Below, in pieces: positions 1-9,816 of a stretch of 64,000 nt of DNA. Every line of letters starts with the position of its first letter. Position 1 is the first letter of the stretch. The notes beneath the pieces are model-generated. The model ran no database searches and was not told the origin of the DNA. It worked only from the letters and a program-made list of their open reading frames with translations. Source of the DNA: Polynucleobacter sp. HIN5 (GTDB taxonomy: Bacteria > Pseudomonadota > Gammaproteobacteria > Burkholderiales > Burkholderiaceae). The DNA lies in contig NZ_AP028136.1 of assembly GCF_030297555.1 (NCBI RefSeq), positions 496,001-560,000 of the forward strand, written 5' to 3'. A program made the translations under genes and the position numbers.

Positions 1-1
1 T

Positions 2-529
2 TTGCCAGTAATCAATCAGAAAATCATTGAGATCGGTACCCCAAAACGGGGTGATGTGGTTGTCTTTCGTTACCCCAAAGATCAGTCAGTTGATTACATC
101 AAACGCGTGATTGCAATTCCTGGTGATGACATCCTCTATGAGGATAAAAAGGTCACGATTAACGGCAAGCCACTTCAATATGTGGGTGGAGCCCCCTACC
201 TTGATCCTGAGAGTATGCGGTATGCCAAGCTCTACCAAGAGAGCTTTCCAGCCGATCTTGGTGGTAATGTCCATGAGATTTTGAATGATCCTGATCGCAG
301 CACGATCTACCAAGGCGAGAGCTTCCCTGGATCGGAGAACTGCCAATACCAAGGAACTTCACTGCGCTGTAAGGTGCCAGCTGGTCATTATTTTGTGATG
401 GGTGATAACCGCGACAATAGTTTGGATTCACGGTTCTGGGGATTTGTACCCGATCAAAACTTAGTTGGTCGCGCCTTCTTCATTTGGCTGAACATGGGTT
501 CACTGGGCCGGATTGGAAGTTTTCAGTAA
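2..529 (+). CDS. lepB: Signal peptidase I, C-terminal part (5' end cut by window edge)
   Basis: Membrane-bound signal peptidase I, which removes signal peptides from exported preproteins on the periplasmic side. What is visible is the catalytic domain: the general-base lysine lies in [11 protein letters not shown] (about residue 34 of the visible part), and the conserved box [17 protein letters not shown] is near residue 135. The N-terminal membrane segments and the catalytic serine box lie before the window, so the TTG at position 2 is not the real start. The stop overlaps the start of rnc (TAATG), which shows translational coupling, and the gene heads the rnc-era-recO-pdxJ-acpS run. Identification is firm; only the length is unknown. 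Confidence 0.95.
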   Translation: MPVINQKIIEIGTPKRGDVVVFRYPKDQSVDYIKRVIAIPGDDILYEDKKVTINGKPLQYVGGAPYLDPESMRYAKLYQESFPADLGGNVHEILNDPDRSTIYQGESFPGSENCQYQGTSLRCKVPAGHYFVMGDNRDNSLDSRFWGFVPDQNLVGRAFFIWLNMGSLGRIGSFQ

Positions 530-1320
530 TGAATGCCCGGGCAACACTCGATCTTGGCCCACTGCAGGATCGCTTGGCATATCAATTTAAAAAGCCTGAT
601 TTATTAACTCAAGCCTTAACTCATCGCAGTCATAGTAAAAAGAATAATGAGCGTCTCGAGTTTTTGGGAGACTCTGTATTGAACTGTGTGGTTGCCGAGA
701 TTTTGTATGAGCGTTATGCCGATCTTGATGAGGGCGACCTATCACGAGTACGAGCCAACTTGGTAAAGCAACAAGCGCTGTATGAAATTGCTCAAGCCTT
801 GATGTTATCGGACTATCTCAAGCTTGGAGAAGGGGAGTTAAAAAGCGGTGGATTTCGTAGACCTTCAATCCTAGCAGATACACTCGAAGCCATTGCAGGC
901 GCGATTTTTATTGATGGAGGATTTGAGGCGGCGAAGGCAAGTCTGCGTAAACTGTATTCCACCATCTTGCAAAACGTGGATCCTAAAACCTTAGGTAAGG
1001 ACGATAAAACCTTGCTCCAAGAGTATTTACAGGGCTTTCAGTTACCCCTGCCCACATACAACGTGGTGGCTACGACTGGTGCTGCCCACAGTCAGCAGTT
1101 TGAGGTCGAGTGCATTGTCCCGAATCTCAAGGTGAGCGTGAAGGGTGAGGGCGCATCGCGGCGTGCTGCAGAACAGGGCGCTGCAAAAATTGCTTTGGTT
1201 GCTGTACAAAAAGCCTTGCCACAAGAGTCGCGTAAGCCCAAGAAGACTCGTGCTGCAAAAAAGAAAGCTGCCAAAGCTGACCCGGTTAAAGGCCAGCTCC
1301 CCCTGAAGTTAAAGGACTAA
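529..1320 (+). CDS. rnc: Ribonuclease III
   Basis: Endoribonuclease for double-stranded RNA; it processes rRNA precursors and structured mRNAs. The 263-residue protein has the family signature [13 protein letters not shown] near residues 38-50, with the metal-binding acidic residues in it, and a C-terminal double-stranded-RNA-binding domain (about residues 150-220). A Lys/Ala-rich tail follows, longer than in E. coli (226 residues). I chose the ATG at 529 because it overlaps the lepB stop by one base; the open frame reaches back to 484 inside lepB, but those extra residues do not look like RNase III. era begins one base after its stop. Confidence 0.95.
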   Translation: MNARATLDLGPLQDRLAYQFKKPDLLTQALTHRSHSKKNNERLEFLGDSVLNCVVAEILYERYADLDEGDLSRVRANLVKQQALYEIAQALMLSDYLKLGEGELKSGGFRRPSILADTLEAIAGAIFIDGGFEAAKASLRKLYSTILQNVDPKTLGKDDKTLLQEYLQGFQLPLPTYNVVATTGAAHSQQFEVECIVPNLKVSVKGEGASRRAAEQGAAKIALVAVQKALPQESRKPKKTRAAKKKAAKADPVKGQLPLKLKD

Positions 1321-1321
1321 T

Positions 1322-2284
1322 ATGTTTAGGTGCGGCACGATCGCATTAGTGGGCAGGCCCAATATGGGTAAATCCACTCTATTAAATGCACTCGTAGGGC
1401 AAAAAATTAGCATCACATCGCGCAAAGCGCAAACGACCCGCTACCGAATTGCTGGGGTGCAGACGCGTGATCAGGCGCAGTTTATCTTCATCGATACTCC
1501 TGGCTTTCAGACGCGCGTCATGAATACCCTTAATCAGACTCTCAATCGAACGGTAACTAGTACCTTGCATGATGTTGATGTCATCTGTTTCATTGTGGAG
1601 GCGGGTTACTGGGGTGCCGATGATGTCAACGTTTTGCGATTATTACCAAATGACAAGCCGGTACTATTAGTTGCAAATAAGCTGGATTTATTTGCGTCGC
1701 GTTTTGATAATTCCGACGCTCGTGATCTGGAACTTTTTGAGTTCATGAAAAAAATGGCACAGCCATGGGGGGCAATTGCCGAGCAAACCAAGGGTTGCGA
1801 AGCGCAAACAATTGCAAGTCCTGAACAAACCTTTGCTGAAGTGATTCCAATGAGTGGTAAGAATAAGGATGATATTGAGCGCTTATTAGATGTGATTGCA
1901 GAGTACTTACCAGAGGGCGAGGCGCGATACGAGCCCGATACGCTGACGGATCGTAGCGAACGCTTTATGGCTGCTGAGATCTTGCGCGAGAAGGTGTTTC
2001 GTTATACCGGTGATGAGTTGCCGTACTCAAGCTCTGTGGTGATAGACCAGTTCAAGCTAGATGGCAAAATGCGACGTATTGCTGCAACCATTCTGGTAGA
2101 TCGTGACAGTCATAAGGCAATGATCATTGGCCAGAAAGGTGAGCGGCTAAAGAAGATCTCGACCGAAGCTCGTTTAGACATGGAAGCATTGTTTGATAGC
2201 AAAGTTTTCTTAGAGACTTGGGTGAAGGTGAAGCGGGGATGGGCGGATGACCTTGCTGAACTACGTGCTCAGGGTTTGGAATAA
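1322..2284 (+). CDS. era: GTPase Era
   Basis: Ras-like GTPase with a KH RNA-binding domain that binds the 3' end of 16S rRNA and assists 30S subunit maturation. G1 is GRPNMGKS (residues 12-19; the usual form has V for M), G3 is DTPGF and G4 is NKLDL. The KH domain occupies roughly residues 210-300 ([19 protein letters not shown]). Length 320 residues, slightly above the usual 300 because of an insertion between G4 and the KH domain. It lies one base after rnc and one base before recO, so the genes are almost certainly co-transcribed with rnc, whose product also acts in rRNA processing. Confidence 0.95.
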   Translation: MFRCGTIALVGRPNMGKSTLLNALVGQKISITSRKAQTTRYRIAGVQTRDQAQFIFIDTPGFQTRVMNTLNQTLNRTVTSTLHDVDVICFIVEAGYWGADDVNVLRLLPNDKPVLLVANKLDLFASRFDNSDARDLELFEFMKKMAQPWGAIAEQTKGCEAQTIASPEQTFAEVIPMSGKNKDDIERLLDVIAEYLPEGEARYEPDTLTDRSERFMAAEILREKVFRYTGDELPYSSSVVIDQFKLDGKMRRIAATILVDRDSHKAMIIGQKGERLKKISTEARLDMEALFDSKVFLETWVKVKRGWADDLAELRAQGLE

Positions 2285-3019
2285 ATGGCAGGAACTCGTG
2301 TTCTGGATGAGCCGGGATTTGTACTGCACAGTATTCCCTATAAAGAGACAAGCTTAATTCTGGATGTATTTACCCGTTCGCACGGACGACTGGCATTAAT
2401 CGCTAAAGGTGCGAAGCGCCCTCACTCGAGCTTACGACCAGTTCTGCAGCGCTTTCAGCCACTGCTCATCTCGTGGAGTGGTAAATCAGAGCTCAGAACC
2501 CTCACCAAATCAGAATGGGTCGGAGGTTCTCCAGCCTTAGTTGGAGACGCACTTTTATGTGGTTTCTATCTCAATGAGTTACTGGTGAAGTTTTTGGCTA
2601 GAGAAGATGCCTACGAGTCGCTCTACGACCATTACGCTGATACAGTTTATGCGCTCTCACAAATCGAGTCCGCCGGAACATCGATCGAGCAAACCTTAAG
2701 ACCCTTTGAGCTGGCCCTTTTGCGAGAGACTGGATATGCTGCAGCTCTTGATCATTGTGTGGAGACCCGCTCGCAACCAATGGATGGCGAGCGATATGTC
2801 TATCAGCCCGAGAAGGGGATCCGTCCATGGCAACCCGATGACCCCAGTCATTGGCCGGTACTTGAGGGCTCGGCATTGCGAGCTATGGCGCAGGGAGACT
2901 TTTCGGGATCAGAGACCCTAAGCCAGAGCAAACAATTGATGCGTTTCCTCTTGGGCATTCATCTGCAAGATCAGACTTTGACCACTCGTCAGATCTTGAT
3001 CGATCTAAAAAAGATCTAA
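2285..3019 (+). CDS. recO: DNA repair protein RecO
   Basis: RecO binds single-stranded DNA and SSB and, with RecR, loads RecA at gaps. The 244-residue protein opens with the typical OB-fold N-terminus ([19 protein letters not shown]) followed by [15 protein letters not shown], both hallmarks of the family; the remainder is the helical C-terminal domain. The start follows the era stop directly (TAA ATG). Size and operon position (after era, before pdxJ) match other Burkholderiales and E. coli. No zinc-binding cysteine cluster is visible, as in proteobacterial RecO. Confidence 0.93.
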   Translation: MAGTRVLDEPGFVLHSIPYKETSLILDVFTRSHGRLALIAKGAKRPHSSLRPVLQRFQPLLISWSGKSELRTLTKSEWVGGSPALVGDALLCGFYLNELLVKFLAREDAYESLYDHYADTVYALSQIESAGTSIEQTLRPFELALLRETGYAAALDHCVETRSQPMDGERYVYQPEKGIRPWQPDDPSHWPVLEGSALRAMAQGDFSGSETLSQSKQLMRFLLGIHLQDQTLTTRQILIDLKKI

Positions 3020-3045
3020 ACGGAACGAAGGCTTTAATATTAGCT

Positions 3046-3774
3046 ATGGCCCCACTAGAGCTTGGAATTAATATCGATCACGTTGCAACCCTGCGTAATG
3101 CTCGGGGGACATCCTATCCCGATCCACTCATGGCGGCACAAATTGCCGAAGCAGCAGGCGCTGATTTGATCACCTTACATTTACGTGAGGATCGGCGTCA
3201 TATCAAAGATGCCGATTTATTTGCGCTTCGACCCTTGATTCGAACCCGTATGAACTTGGAATGTGCAATTACAGCGGAGATGCTGGGCATTGCGATTCAG
3301 GTTAAGCCGCAGGATGTGTGCTTGGTCCCTGAGAAGCGGACCGAAATTACTACTGAAGGCGGGCTCGATGTGATCACTCATCGGGATCAAGTGCACTCTG
3401 CCATCAAGCAACTGCAGGCTTCTGGTATTAGGGTCTCACTCTTTATTGATCCAGACCCTCGCCAAATTGATGTCGCTAAGGAGCTTGGAGCACATGTAAT
3501 TGAGTTACACACTGGAGCCTATGCAGATGCTCAAATAGAGCATCAATCATTCGAGCTGCAGCGAATTACAGAGGCTGCACGCTATGCAAAGAGTTTAGGT
3601 TTTCGAGTCAATGCCGGGCATGGTTTAAATGAGCAAAATGTTCAGCCCATCGCCAAAATCCCTGAAATTAGCGAACTAAATATTGGGCATGCGATCATTG
3701 CAGAGGCTATTTTTAAGGGTCTTCCCAATACGATTCGGGATATGCGCAGACTCATGAATGAGGCGCGTTCGTAA
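3046..3774 (+). CDS. pdxJ: Pyridoxine 5'-phosphate synthase
   Basis: Last ring-forming step of the DXP-dependent vitamin B6 pathway: condenses 3-amino-2-oxopropyl phosphate with 1-deoxyxylulose 5-phosphate to give pyridoxine 5'-phosphate. The TIM-barrel start [18 protein letters not shown] is diagnostic, as are [10 protein letters not shown] near residue 46 and the phosphate-binding NAGHGLN near residue 192. Length 242 residues is normal. Its TAA overlaps the acpS ATG by one base (TAATG), the same pdxJ-acpS coupling as in enterobacteria. Confidence 0.96.
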   Translation: MAPLELGINIDHVATLRNARGTSYPDPLMAAQIAEAAGADLITLHLREDRRHIKDADLFALRPLIRTRMNLECAITAEMLGIAIQVKPQDVCLVPEKRTEITTEGGLDVITHRDQVHSAIKQLQASGIRVSLFIDPDPRQIDVAKELGAHVIELHTGAYADAQIEHQSFELQRITEAARYAKSLGFRVNAGHGLNEQNVQPIAKIPEISELNIGHAIIAEAIFKGLPNTIRDMRRLMNEARS

Positions 3775-4208
3775 TGATTGTCGGGATCGGCACTGATCTC
3801 TTACAGATGGGTCGACTGCAGTCGGCTTATGAGCGCACCCAAGGTCGCTTAGCCAAGCGGGTTTTGGGTGATGAGGAGTATCAGGTGTTTCAACAGCGAC
3901 TTAGCCGTAATCACAAGCGGGGAATGGCCTACTTGGCTACCCGTTTTGCTGCTAAGGAGGCGTTTTCAAAAGCGATTGGCTTGGGTATGCATATGCCGAT
4001 GAGTTGGCGGTCTTTGCAAACACTCAATGAGCCTAGTGGCAAGCCTTATACAAAATATTCAGGGGCTCTGTTGCAGTTCATGGAAGATAAACAATGGCAT
4101 GCACATGTGACAGTGACTGACGAGCAAGAAATGGTGATGGCGTTTGTGGTCGTGAGTTATGGCACACCGATTGTCACTACCTTTGATCCACAAAACTATT
4201 TAGGTTGA
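3774..4208 (+). CDS. acpS: Holo-[acyl-carrier-protein] synthase
   Basis: Transfers the 4'-phosphopantetheine arm from CoA to apo-acyl carrier protein, activating fatty acid synthesis. The metal-binding Asp is in IGTDLLQMGR (residues 5-14) and the second catalytic acid in RFAAKEAFSKAIG (about residues 61-73). At 144 residues it is a little longer than the usual 125 or so, with the extra residues at the C-terminus. Translation is probably coupled to pdxJ through the overlapping stop and start; nagZ follows four bases after the stop. Confidence 0.95.
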   Translation: MIVGIGTDLLQMGRLQSAYERTQGRLAKRVLGDEEYQVFQQRLSRNHKRGMAYLATRFAAKEAFSKAIGLGMHMPMSWRSLQTLNEPSGKPYTKYSGALLQFMEDKQWHAHVTVTDEQEMVMAFVVVSYGTPIVTTFDPQNYLG

Positions 4209-4212
4209 GACC

Positions 4213-5289
4213 GTGGCAACTCAAAAAAAATCGACTCATAACCCAGGCCCCGTTATTTTGGATGTTGAGGGGCTTACCTTAAACCAACACGATATCCGAC
4301 GCATTAAAAATCCCTTGACGGGGGGCGTAATTTTATTTGGGCGGAACTTTCAATCTCGCAAACAAGTCACCGCTCTCACTAAATCAATCAAGCAAGTCCG
4401 CTCTGATATTCTGATTTGCATTGATCATGAGGGCGGACGAGTACAACGCTGTAAGACTGATGGGTTTATGCATCTTCCCGCCATGCACCGCCTGGGTGAT
4501 CTATGGATGCAAACTGGCACCGGGGCAAGCTCTGCTATTACTGCGATGAAAGCTGCAACCGCATGTGGTTATGTGCTTGCAGCTGAACTAAGGGCGTGTG
4601 GAGTTGACTTTAGTTTCACGCCCGTTTTGGACTTAGATTTTGGTCGCAGTGGGGTGATCGGCGATCGCTCATTTCATCGCAATCCAGAAATTGTGTATGT
4701 TTTAGCAAAGAGCTTGAATGAGGGACTCCGTTTGGGTGATATGGCCAATTGCGGTAAGCACTTTCCAGGGCATGGATGGGCTGAGGCAGACTCCCATATT
4801 GCGATTCCCAAAGACGAACGCTCACTGAATTCTATTGAGAGTGATGATATGAAGCCTTATGAGTGGCTTGATATCAGTCTTGCCTCAGTGATGCCTGCTC
4901 ACGTGATTTATCCAAAGGTGGATGCATTACCCGCCGGCTTTTCCAGAATTTGGTTGCAAACCATCTTGCGTAAAAAGCTAAAGTTTGGTGGTGTAATTTT
5001 TAGTGACGACCTCTCGATGGAGGGAGCCAGTGTCGCTGGTGATGTGGTGCAGGGGGCTCAATTAGCACTTAAGGCAGGATGTGACGCGGTACTGATTTGT
5101 AATCGACCCGATCTTGCTGATCGCTTACTCAAGGAACTAAGCGTTGCGCCAAAGAAATTCACGGAGTCTGCAACGCGACTCAAGAAATTATTTCCGAAGG
5201 GTGAATCCCAGTCCTGGGATGAATTGCAGAAAGACGCTGAGTATCTGCATGCCAAGGATTTATTAAAAACCCTTGGCCTTACTCATTAG
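4213..5289 (+). CDS. nagZ: Beta-N-acetylhexosaminidase (GH3)
   Basis: Cytoplasmic glycosidase of peptidoglycan recycling that removes N-acetylglucosamine from anhydro-muropeptides. The family motif KHFPGHG is near residue 182 and the nucleophile aspartate lies in SDDLSMEG near residue 265; [10 protein letters not shown] (about residue 75) is also conserved. The start is GTG at 4213, four bases after acpS. The 358-residue length is close to that of E. coli NagZ (341). Its stop interlocks with the stop of efp on the other strand (4-base overlap, TTAG), so there is no space for a terminator between the two operons. Confidence 0.93.
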   Translation: MATQKKSTHNPGPVILDVEGLTLNQHDIRRIKNPLTGGVILFGRNFQSRKQVTALTKSIKQVRSDILICIDHEGGRVQRCKTDGFMHLPAMHRLGDLWMQTGTGASSAITAMKAATACGYVLAAELRACGVDFSFTPVLDLDFGRSGVIGDRSFHRNPEIVYVLAKSLNEGLRLGDMANCGKHFPGHGWAEADSHIAIPKDERSLNSIESDDMKPYEWLDISLASVMPAHVIYPKVDALPAGFSRIWLQTILRKKLKFGGVIFSDDLSMEGASVAGDVVQGAQLALKAGCDAVLICNRPDLADRLLKELSVAPKKFTESATRLKKLFPKGESQSWDELQKDAEYLHAKDLLKTLGLTH

Positions 5290-5846
5290 TTAGCGCGACT
5301 ACGATATTCGCCGGTACGGGTATCGATTTCAATCTTGTCGCCGGTGCTGCAGAACAAGGGAACTTGAATCTCAAAGCCGGTTGCAATTTTGGCGCTTTTA
5401 AGAACCTTACCGGAGCTGGTGTCACCTTTTACAGCTGGCTCAGTATAGGTAATCTCACGCACAACCGAGGTAGGTAATTCAACAGAAATCGCGCGACCGT
5501 CATAGAACACTACCTCAACCGCCATGCCTTCCTCGAGATAATTGAGGGAATCGCCCATATTATCTTTCTCGACCTCATATTGGTTGTAGTCGCCGTCCAT
5601 AAAGGTGTACATCGGGTCTGCAAAATAGGAGTAGGTGCATTCCTTCTTCTCAAGAATCACAACATCGAATTTATCGTCCGCTTTGTAAACACCCTCATTT
5701 GGAGCCGCTGTTAATAGGTTCTTGTACTTCATTTTGACTACAGCCGAGTTACGGCCGGAGCGGCTGTATTCGTGTTTCTGGACCACCATAGGGTCACCGT
5801 TAATCATGACAACATTACCCACACGGAGTTCTTGAGCGATTTTCAT
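5286..5846 (-). CDS. efp: Elongation factor P (Arg32 type)
   Basis: Translation factor that rescues ribosomes stalled at polyproline stretches. The 186 residues give the usual three beta domains. The tip of domain I reads [10 protein letters not shown], which puts arginine at position 32, the residue modified in the EarP system; the lysine-type EF-P has KPGKG there instead. The start has a Shine-Dalgarno AGGA seven bases upstream. An inverted repeat GGCCC-N5-GGGCC (about 5872-5886) sits in the leader or promoter region. earP lies directly upstream on the same strand, supporting the modification type. Confidence 0.96.
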   Translation of the reverse strand: MKIAQELRVGNVVMINGDPMVVQKHEYSRSGRNSAVVKMKYKNLLTAAPNEGVYKADDKFDVVILEKKECTYSYFADPMYTFMDGDYNQYEVEKDNMGDSLNYLEEGMAVEVVFYDGRAISVELPTSVVREITYTEPAVKGDTSSGKVLKSAKIATGFEIQVPLFCSTGDKIEIDTRTGEYRSRAN

Positions 5847-5925
5847 AATAATTCCTGATGTTTACAGATATTGGGCCCTAATGGGGCCGATTGATTCAAA
5901 CCCAACATTTTAACTGGTTAATGAT

Positions 5926-6969
5926 TTAACTGACAAACCGAACTAATCTGCCCGCCAGGCCGCCATCAGATTGGCGATTAATCAAAGTTTTTTGCCAGTG
6001 TTGGGCGTGTTCTGACCACATCGCTAGCTGGTCCCACCAGTCTTGAGCCTTCTGCCAAGCCATCGCATCTGTAATGAGGTCTTGCAGTTGTGGATCGACA
6101 CCCTCAAGGTACAGATCTAAAAATGCCTTGAGCTTCGTAAGATGGGCGCCGTCGTCTTGGGGATAGATATTCCAAATAAAGGGCTTACCTGCTAACTGCA
6201 CTCGAATAAACGAATCTTCCCCGCGCACAATGTTGAAATCACAGTGTGCCAAGAGCCAGTCGTAATCATCTTGGGGAATAAATGGCATCGAGATCAGATT
6301 TAAATTTGGCCAATGGTGCTGCTGCAGATTGAGCAGTTGCGCGTTACCAAATGCTAAAAAAATATCAAATGGCTCTTGCAGTTGATTGAGGTTCGCAAGC
6401 CATTCTTTAATTGGCGCTCCAGGATACGAAAAAATACTCATTTTTTTTGAATGGGGGCGAGACTGACTCCAGATTTTCTTTAGGCTTTTGGGGCAGTCTT
6501 CTTGATCATTTTTTGGAATGGGATCAAGTAATAAGCCTCCGGTATTGGTTTGAAATCCCGGAAAGAAGAAATACTTTTGTAAACCATGCGTATTAGGGGA
6601 TGGTTTGCCATGAAAGTCCGCAACCCATGGCTCTGCACTTAAATACTCGAGATGAATCAGAATCGGCTTTTGGGGGGCGACCAAAATACTATTGAGATAG
6701 CGGGTGGGTAGCTCACATGAAAATGCTTGGATTACAACATCGGGAAGCTCTGGCGGATGCCGGGCATTTTGATAACTGGCTTCCCAAGGGAGAACCTCAA
6801 TACCCTTAAGATGGGATTGCTCCATCATGATGAGTTGCAGGGTATACAAATCATCGCAAAATAGGCGTATATTTTGATCGTATTGAGTTGCCAGTGACCG
6901 TGCTAGACGCCAGCAAATACCCGCATCGCCATAGTTATCGATAATTTGGCAGAAAATATCCCAACGCAT
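5926..6969 (-). CDS. earP: EF-P arginine rhamnosyltransferase
   Basis: GT-B-fold inverting glycosyltransferase (DUF2331) that transfers rhamnose from dTDP-beta-L-rhamnose to Arg32 of EF-P. The N-terminal [16 protein letters not shown] (residues 11-26) holds the conserved aspartates, and the C-terminal [18 protein letters not shown] (near residue 245) is the nucleotide-sugar-binding signature. At 347 residues the length is somewhat below typical (about 380). It lies upstream of efp on the same strand with an 80-base gap. Its ATG overlaps the uvrC ATG on the other strand (shared CATG, 6967-6970). The donor-sugar genes (rml) are not in this window. Confidence 0.95.
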   Translation of the reverse strand: MRWDIFCQIIDNYGDAGICWRLARSLATQYDQNIRLFCDDLYTLQLIMMEQSHLKGIEVLPWEASYQNARHPPELPDVVIQAFSCELPTRYLNSILVAPQKPILIHLEYLSAEPWVADFHGKPSPNTHGLQKYFFFPGFQTNTGGLLLDPIPKNDQEDCPKSLKKIWSQSRPHSKKMSIFSYPGAPIKEWLANLNQLQEPFDIFLAFGNAQLLNLQQHHWPNLNLISMPFIPQDDYDWLLAHCDFNIVRGEDSFIRVQLAGKPFIWNIYPQDDGAHLTKLKAFLDLYLEGVDPQLQDLITDAMAWQKAQDWWDQLAMWSEHAQHWQKTLINRQSDGGLAGRLVRFVS

Positions 6970-8848
6970 GACTAATTTACTTCCTGAATCCTTACGAATT
7001 GATTTAAAGGGACTTCCTGGACTACCAGGCGTCTACCGTTTTTTTGATGAGTCAGGTCATATCTTATATGTTGGCAAAGCTAAGGATCTTAAAAGGCGAG
7101 TCTCGAGCTATTTTCAGAAAAATAACCATTCCCCCCGAATTGAGCGAATGGTCAAGCGCATTATCCGTTTCGAAATTACGATTACTCGCACCGAAACTGA
7201 GGCGTTGATTCTTGAAAATAATCTGATTAAAGAATACAGCCCACCCTTCAATATTCTTTTTAGAGATGACAAATCCTATCCCTATCTAATGCTCACAGGG
7301 CATGATTATCCTCGTTTAGCCTCCTATCGCGGCAAGATTGATCGACGCAATCGTTACTTTGGACCCTTCCCGAACTCCTGGGCGGTTCGCAATAGTGTGC
7401 AAATTTTGCAAAAAGTGTTTCGCTTGCGAACTTGTGAGGATACGATTTTTCGTAATCGAAGTCGCCCCTGTCTCTTGCATCAAATTCATCGCTGTAGTGC
7501 ACCATGCGTTGGTAAGTTGACCAAGGAGCAATATTCTCAAGATGTTGGTCAAGCCCTGCGATTCTTGGAAGGTAACCACCAAGTTGTTTTGGCTGAACTA
7601 GAGCGTGAGATGGAAGACTACAGTACAGCTATGGAGTTTGAGATGGCTGCTGTGATTCGTGATCGTATTGCTGACTTGTCCAATGTTCTTCAGCAGCAGT
7701 CGATGGATGTAGCGGCCGAAGGGGAGGGCGACGTTGATATTTTGGCAGCCGCCGAAATCGATGGCCAAATTTGTGTCAATTTAGCGATGGTTCGTGGCGG
7801 CCGTCACTTGGGAGATCGTGCCTATTTTTCCAAGGGCGTTAAGGCATCCGAAGATGAGTCAATTGACCTGCAAATCATTCTTGAAACGTTTATTCAGCAA
7901 CACTATTTATCGACTGACTCATCTTCTGAGCTGGCGGTGATGACACCTCCTGTAATGATTACGAACGTTGCATTAAAGGGCGAACGTGCTGCAGTGATCT
8001 GCCAAGCGCTGGTGGAACGCTCCACACGAACTATTTCGTTTTTATATCAACCACAGGGTCAGCGCAAGCATTGGTTAGCGATGGCCGAGGGGAATGCCAA
8101 GATTGCCTTGCTGCGTCGCATCGCAGAAGCGGGTGGGCAGCTTGCTCGGGTTCGAGCACTCACAGATGCCCTTGGTATTGATTTGGAGCAACTTGATCAA
8201 TTACGCATTGAGTGCTTCGATATTAGCCACACATCCGGTGAAGCCACTCAAGCATCCTGCGTAGTCTTTGCTAAAAATGAACTCCAACCCAGTGAGTATC
8301 GACGCTTTAACATTACCGGTATTACAGCCGGAGATGATTACGCAGCGATGCAGCAAGTATTGCAACGCCGCTATGCAAATTTTCAGGAAATCCCAGCCGA
8401 TAAAGTGCCACAACTCGTTCTCATTGATGGCGGTAAGGGTCAGGTAGAAGTAGCCAGGAAGGTCTTTAGTGAGCTCGGTATTGATATTGGCCTAATTGTT
8501 GGTGTTGCCAAAGGCGAGGACCGTAAGGTTGGTCTAGAAACCCTGATCTTTGCTGATGAGCGGGAGCCCATCCGATTGGGTTCGGATAGCCAGGCGCTCA
8601 TGTTGATTGCACAGATTCGGGATGAGGCGCATCGTTTTGCAATTACAGGGATGCGCGCCAAGCGTGCTAAGTCAAGGACTGTTTCTAGACTTGAAGAGAT
8701 GGAGGGTATCGGGGCCAAGCGTCGTCAAAAATTATTGGCACGCTTTGGTGGACTCCGGGGAGTTACAAATGCAACGGTTGAGGAGTTAGCGAGCGTGGAG
8801 GGAATTTCTCAAACTCTCGCGGAGCAGATATACCGTCAGCTTCATTAA
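6968..8848 (+). CDS. uvrC: UvrABC excinuclease subunit C
   Basis: Makes both incisions in nucleotide excision repair after UvrA/UvrB damage recognition. Domains in order: N-terminal GIY-YIG nuclease ([20 protein letters not shown], residues 19-38), a UVR domain that binds UvrB (about residues 205-240), the RNase H-like endonuclease core ([21 protein letters not shown]), and C-terminal helix-hairpin-helix repeats ([17 protein letters not shown]). Length 626 is normal. No other start is possible near the N-terminus, so its start codon overlaps the divergent earP start by two bases and its promoter or ribosome site must lie inside earP. No LexA box was seen upstream. Confidence 0.96.
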   Translation: MTNLLPESLRIDLKGLPGLPGVYRFFDESGHILYVGKAKDLKRRVSSYFQKNNHSPRIERMVKRIIRFEITITRTETEALILENNLIKEYSPPFNILFRDDKSYPYLMLTGHDYPRLASYRGKIDRRNRYFGPFPNSWAVRNSVQILQKVFRLRTCEDTIFRNRSRPCLLHQIHRCSAPCVGKLTKEQYSQDVGQALRFLEGNHQVVLAELEREMEDYSTAMEFEMAAVIRDRIADLSNVLQQQSMDVAAEGEGDVDILAAAEIDGQICVNLAMVRGGRHLGDRAYFSKGVKASEDESIDLQIILETFIQQHYLSTDSSSELAVMTPPVMITNVALKGERAAVICQALVERSTRTISFLYQPQGQRKHWLAMAEGNAKIALLRRIAEAGGQLARVRALTDALGIDLEQLDQLRIECFDISHTSGEATQASCVVFAKNELQPSEYRRFNITGITAGDDYAAMQQVLQRRYANFQEIPADKVPQLVLIDGGKGQVEVARKVFSELGIDIGLIVGVAKGEDRKVGLETLIFADEREPIRLGSDSQALMLIAQIRDEAHRFAITGMRAKRAKSRTVSRLEEMEGIGAKRRQKLLARFGGLRGVTNATVEELASVEGISQTLAEQIYRQLH

Positions 8849-8866
8849 TCGATCAATTAAATCGTT

Positions 8867-8872
8867 TATTCT
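8867..8872 (+). promoter_or_regulatory. Candidate -10 of leaderless pgsA promoter
   Basis: TATTCT ends six bases before the pgsA ATG at 8879, and no Shine-Dalgarno sequence is visible between. This matches the spacing seen at lexA, dnaB, prfB and others in this window. No convincing -35 element. Alternatively pgsA is simply read through from uvrC. Confidence 0.35.
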
Positions 8873-8878
8873 CCAAAA

Positions 8879-9448
8879 ATGCCATTTAATTTGCCCATCG
8901 CTTTAACCTGGCTTCGTGTAGCGGCTATTCCATTATTGGTAGGAATTTTCTATTTACCCAACGATTGGTTATCGCTCACTGAGAAAAATATCTTTTCAAC
9001 AGGCCTTTTTGTATTTGCCGCAATTACGGATTGGTTAGATGGATTCTTGGCAAGACGGATGAACCAAGAATCGGCCTTTGGTCAGTTTTTAGATCCTGTA
9101 GCCGATAAATTAATTGTGGCTGCTGCTTTGCTGGTATTGCTTAATTTGGATCGGGTGCAGGCCTGGGTCGCACTGGTCATTATTGGGCGTGAGATCACGA
9201 TTTCTGCGCTACGTGAGTGGATGGCGCAAGTTGGTGCCTCGCGGAGCGTTGCTGTCCATATGGTCGGTAAATTAAAAACGACTGCCCAGTTAATTGCGAT
9301 CCCCTTTTTGCTATTCAATGGGCAAATTTTGGGTATCCATAGCTCTCTTTTGGGAACTTGGCTGATTTGGATTGCAGCTTTTTTGACGCTCTGGTCCATG
9401 TTTTACTACCTACAAAAGGCGTTACCGCAATTAACCAATAAGCCGTAA
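8879..9448 (+). CDS. pgsA: CDP-diacylglycerol-glycerol-3-phosphate 3-phosphatidyltransferase
   Basis: Inner-membrane enzyme for the committed step of phosphatidylglycerol and cardiolipin synthesis. The CDP-alcohol phosphotransferase motif D-G-x2-A-R-x8-G-x3-D-x3-D is intact in DGFLARRMNQESAFGQFLD and the following DPVAD (about residues 54-75). Several hydrophobic spans make up the rest of the 189 residues. It lies between uvrC and tRNA-Gly/tRNA-Cys, the same arrangement as in E. coli (uvrC-pgsA-glyW-cysT), an old conserved neighbourhood. Confidence 0.95.
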   Translation: MPFNLPIALTWLRVAAIPLLVGIFYLPNDWLSLTEKNIFSTGLFVFAAITDWLDGFLARRMNQESAFGQFLDPVADKLIVAAALLVLLNLDRVQAWVALVIIGREITISALREWMAQVGASRSVAVHMVGKLKTTAQLIAIPFLLFNGQILGIHSSLLGTWLIWIAAFLTLWSMFYYLQKALPQLTNKP

Positions 9449-9490
9449 TACCGGGAAATTTTGCCAATTAGGCCCCCATTCCCGAATCTT

Positions 9491-9499
9491 TGCTAAACT
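9491..9499 (+). promoter_or_regulatory. Extended -10 promoter for tRNA-Gly/tRNA-Cys
   Basis: TGC followed by TAAACT (9494-9499) is an extended -10 element 14 bases before the first base of tRNA-Gly. No clear -35 is present, which is common for extended -10 promoters. It would place transcription start about 7 bases before the mature tRNA. Inferred from motif and position only. Confidence 0.45.
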
Positions 9500-9513
9500 G
9501 TCGATCCTGTAAT

Positions 9514-9589
9514 GCGGGAATAGCTCAGTTGGTAGAGCGCAACCTTGCCAAGGTTGAGGTCGCGAGTTCGAGCCTCGTTTCCCGCTCCA
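9514..9589 (+). tRNA. tRNA-Gly (anticodon GCC)
   Basis: 76-nt tRNA with encoded CCA. The acceptor stem GCGGGAA pairs with TTCCCGC. The anticodon arm is CAACC-TTGCCAA-GGTTG with anticodon GCC, and the T-arm contains GTTCGAGCC. The discriminator base is T. It is followed by an intrinsic terminator and then tRNA-Cys. Position after pgsA matches E. coli glyW. Confidence 0.97.
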
Positions 9590-9596
9590 TTCATTG

Positions 9597-9628
9597 ATGG
9601 GAAGCCCCAAAAGCTTCCCATTTTGTTT
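9597..9628 (+). terminator. Intrinsic terminator after tRNA-Gly
   Basis: Perfect 9-bp stem ATGGGAAGC / GCTTCCCAT with a 7-base loop, followed by TTTGTTT. It lies between the two tRNA genes. Either tRNA-Cys is made by partial read-through or it has its own promoter. Confidence 0.75.
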
Positions 9629-9661
9629 GAGTTGAAGTTTGGTGCATTCCAAACTAACAAG

Positions 9662-9735
9662 GGCGCGTTGGCCGAGTGGTTAGGCAGGAGCCTGCAAAGC
9701 TTCGTACGGGGGTTCGATTCCCTCACGCGCCTCCA
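9662..9735 (+). tRNA. tRNA-Cys (anticodon GCA)
   Basis: 74-nt tRNA with encoded CCA. The acceptor stem GGCGCGT pairs with ACGCGCC and the discriminator is T, as in other tRNA-Cys. The anticodon arm is GGAGC-CTGCAAA-GCTTC, giving anticodon GCA, and the T-arm has GGTTCGATTCC. Order after pgsA and tRNA-Gly parallels E. coli cysT; the leucine tRNA that follows there is absent here. Confidence 0.96.
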
Positions 9736-9745
9736 CCCATTATTG

Positions 9746-9773
9746 TTGACGAATTAACCCTCCGCCCTAAAAT
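9746..9773 (+). promoter_or_regulatory. Sigma-70 promoter of the 9817 lipoprotein gene
   Basis: TTGACG (9746-9751), a 16-base spacer and TAAAAT (9768-9773). It would give a leader of about 37 bases before the ATG at 9817, with a weak GGA ribosome site. Directly follows tRNA-Cys. Confidence 0.55.
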
Positions 9774-9816
9774 AGGAACAACTGCTACTTTTTATCCATT
9801 AGCCTTGGAACAAACC

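Noticed and set aside
484..528. Longer rnc start 15 codons upstream
   Set aside because: It lies inside the lepB coding end and adds residues unlike RNase III; the ATG at 529 overlaps the lepB stop and fits the family.
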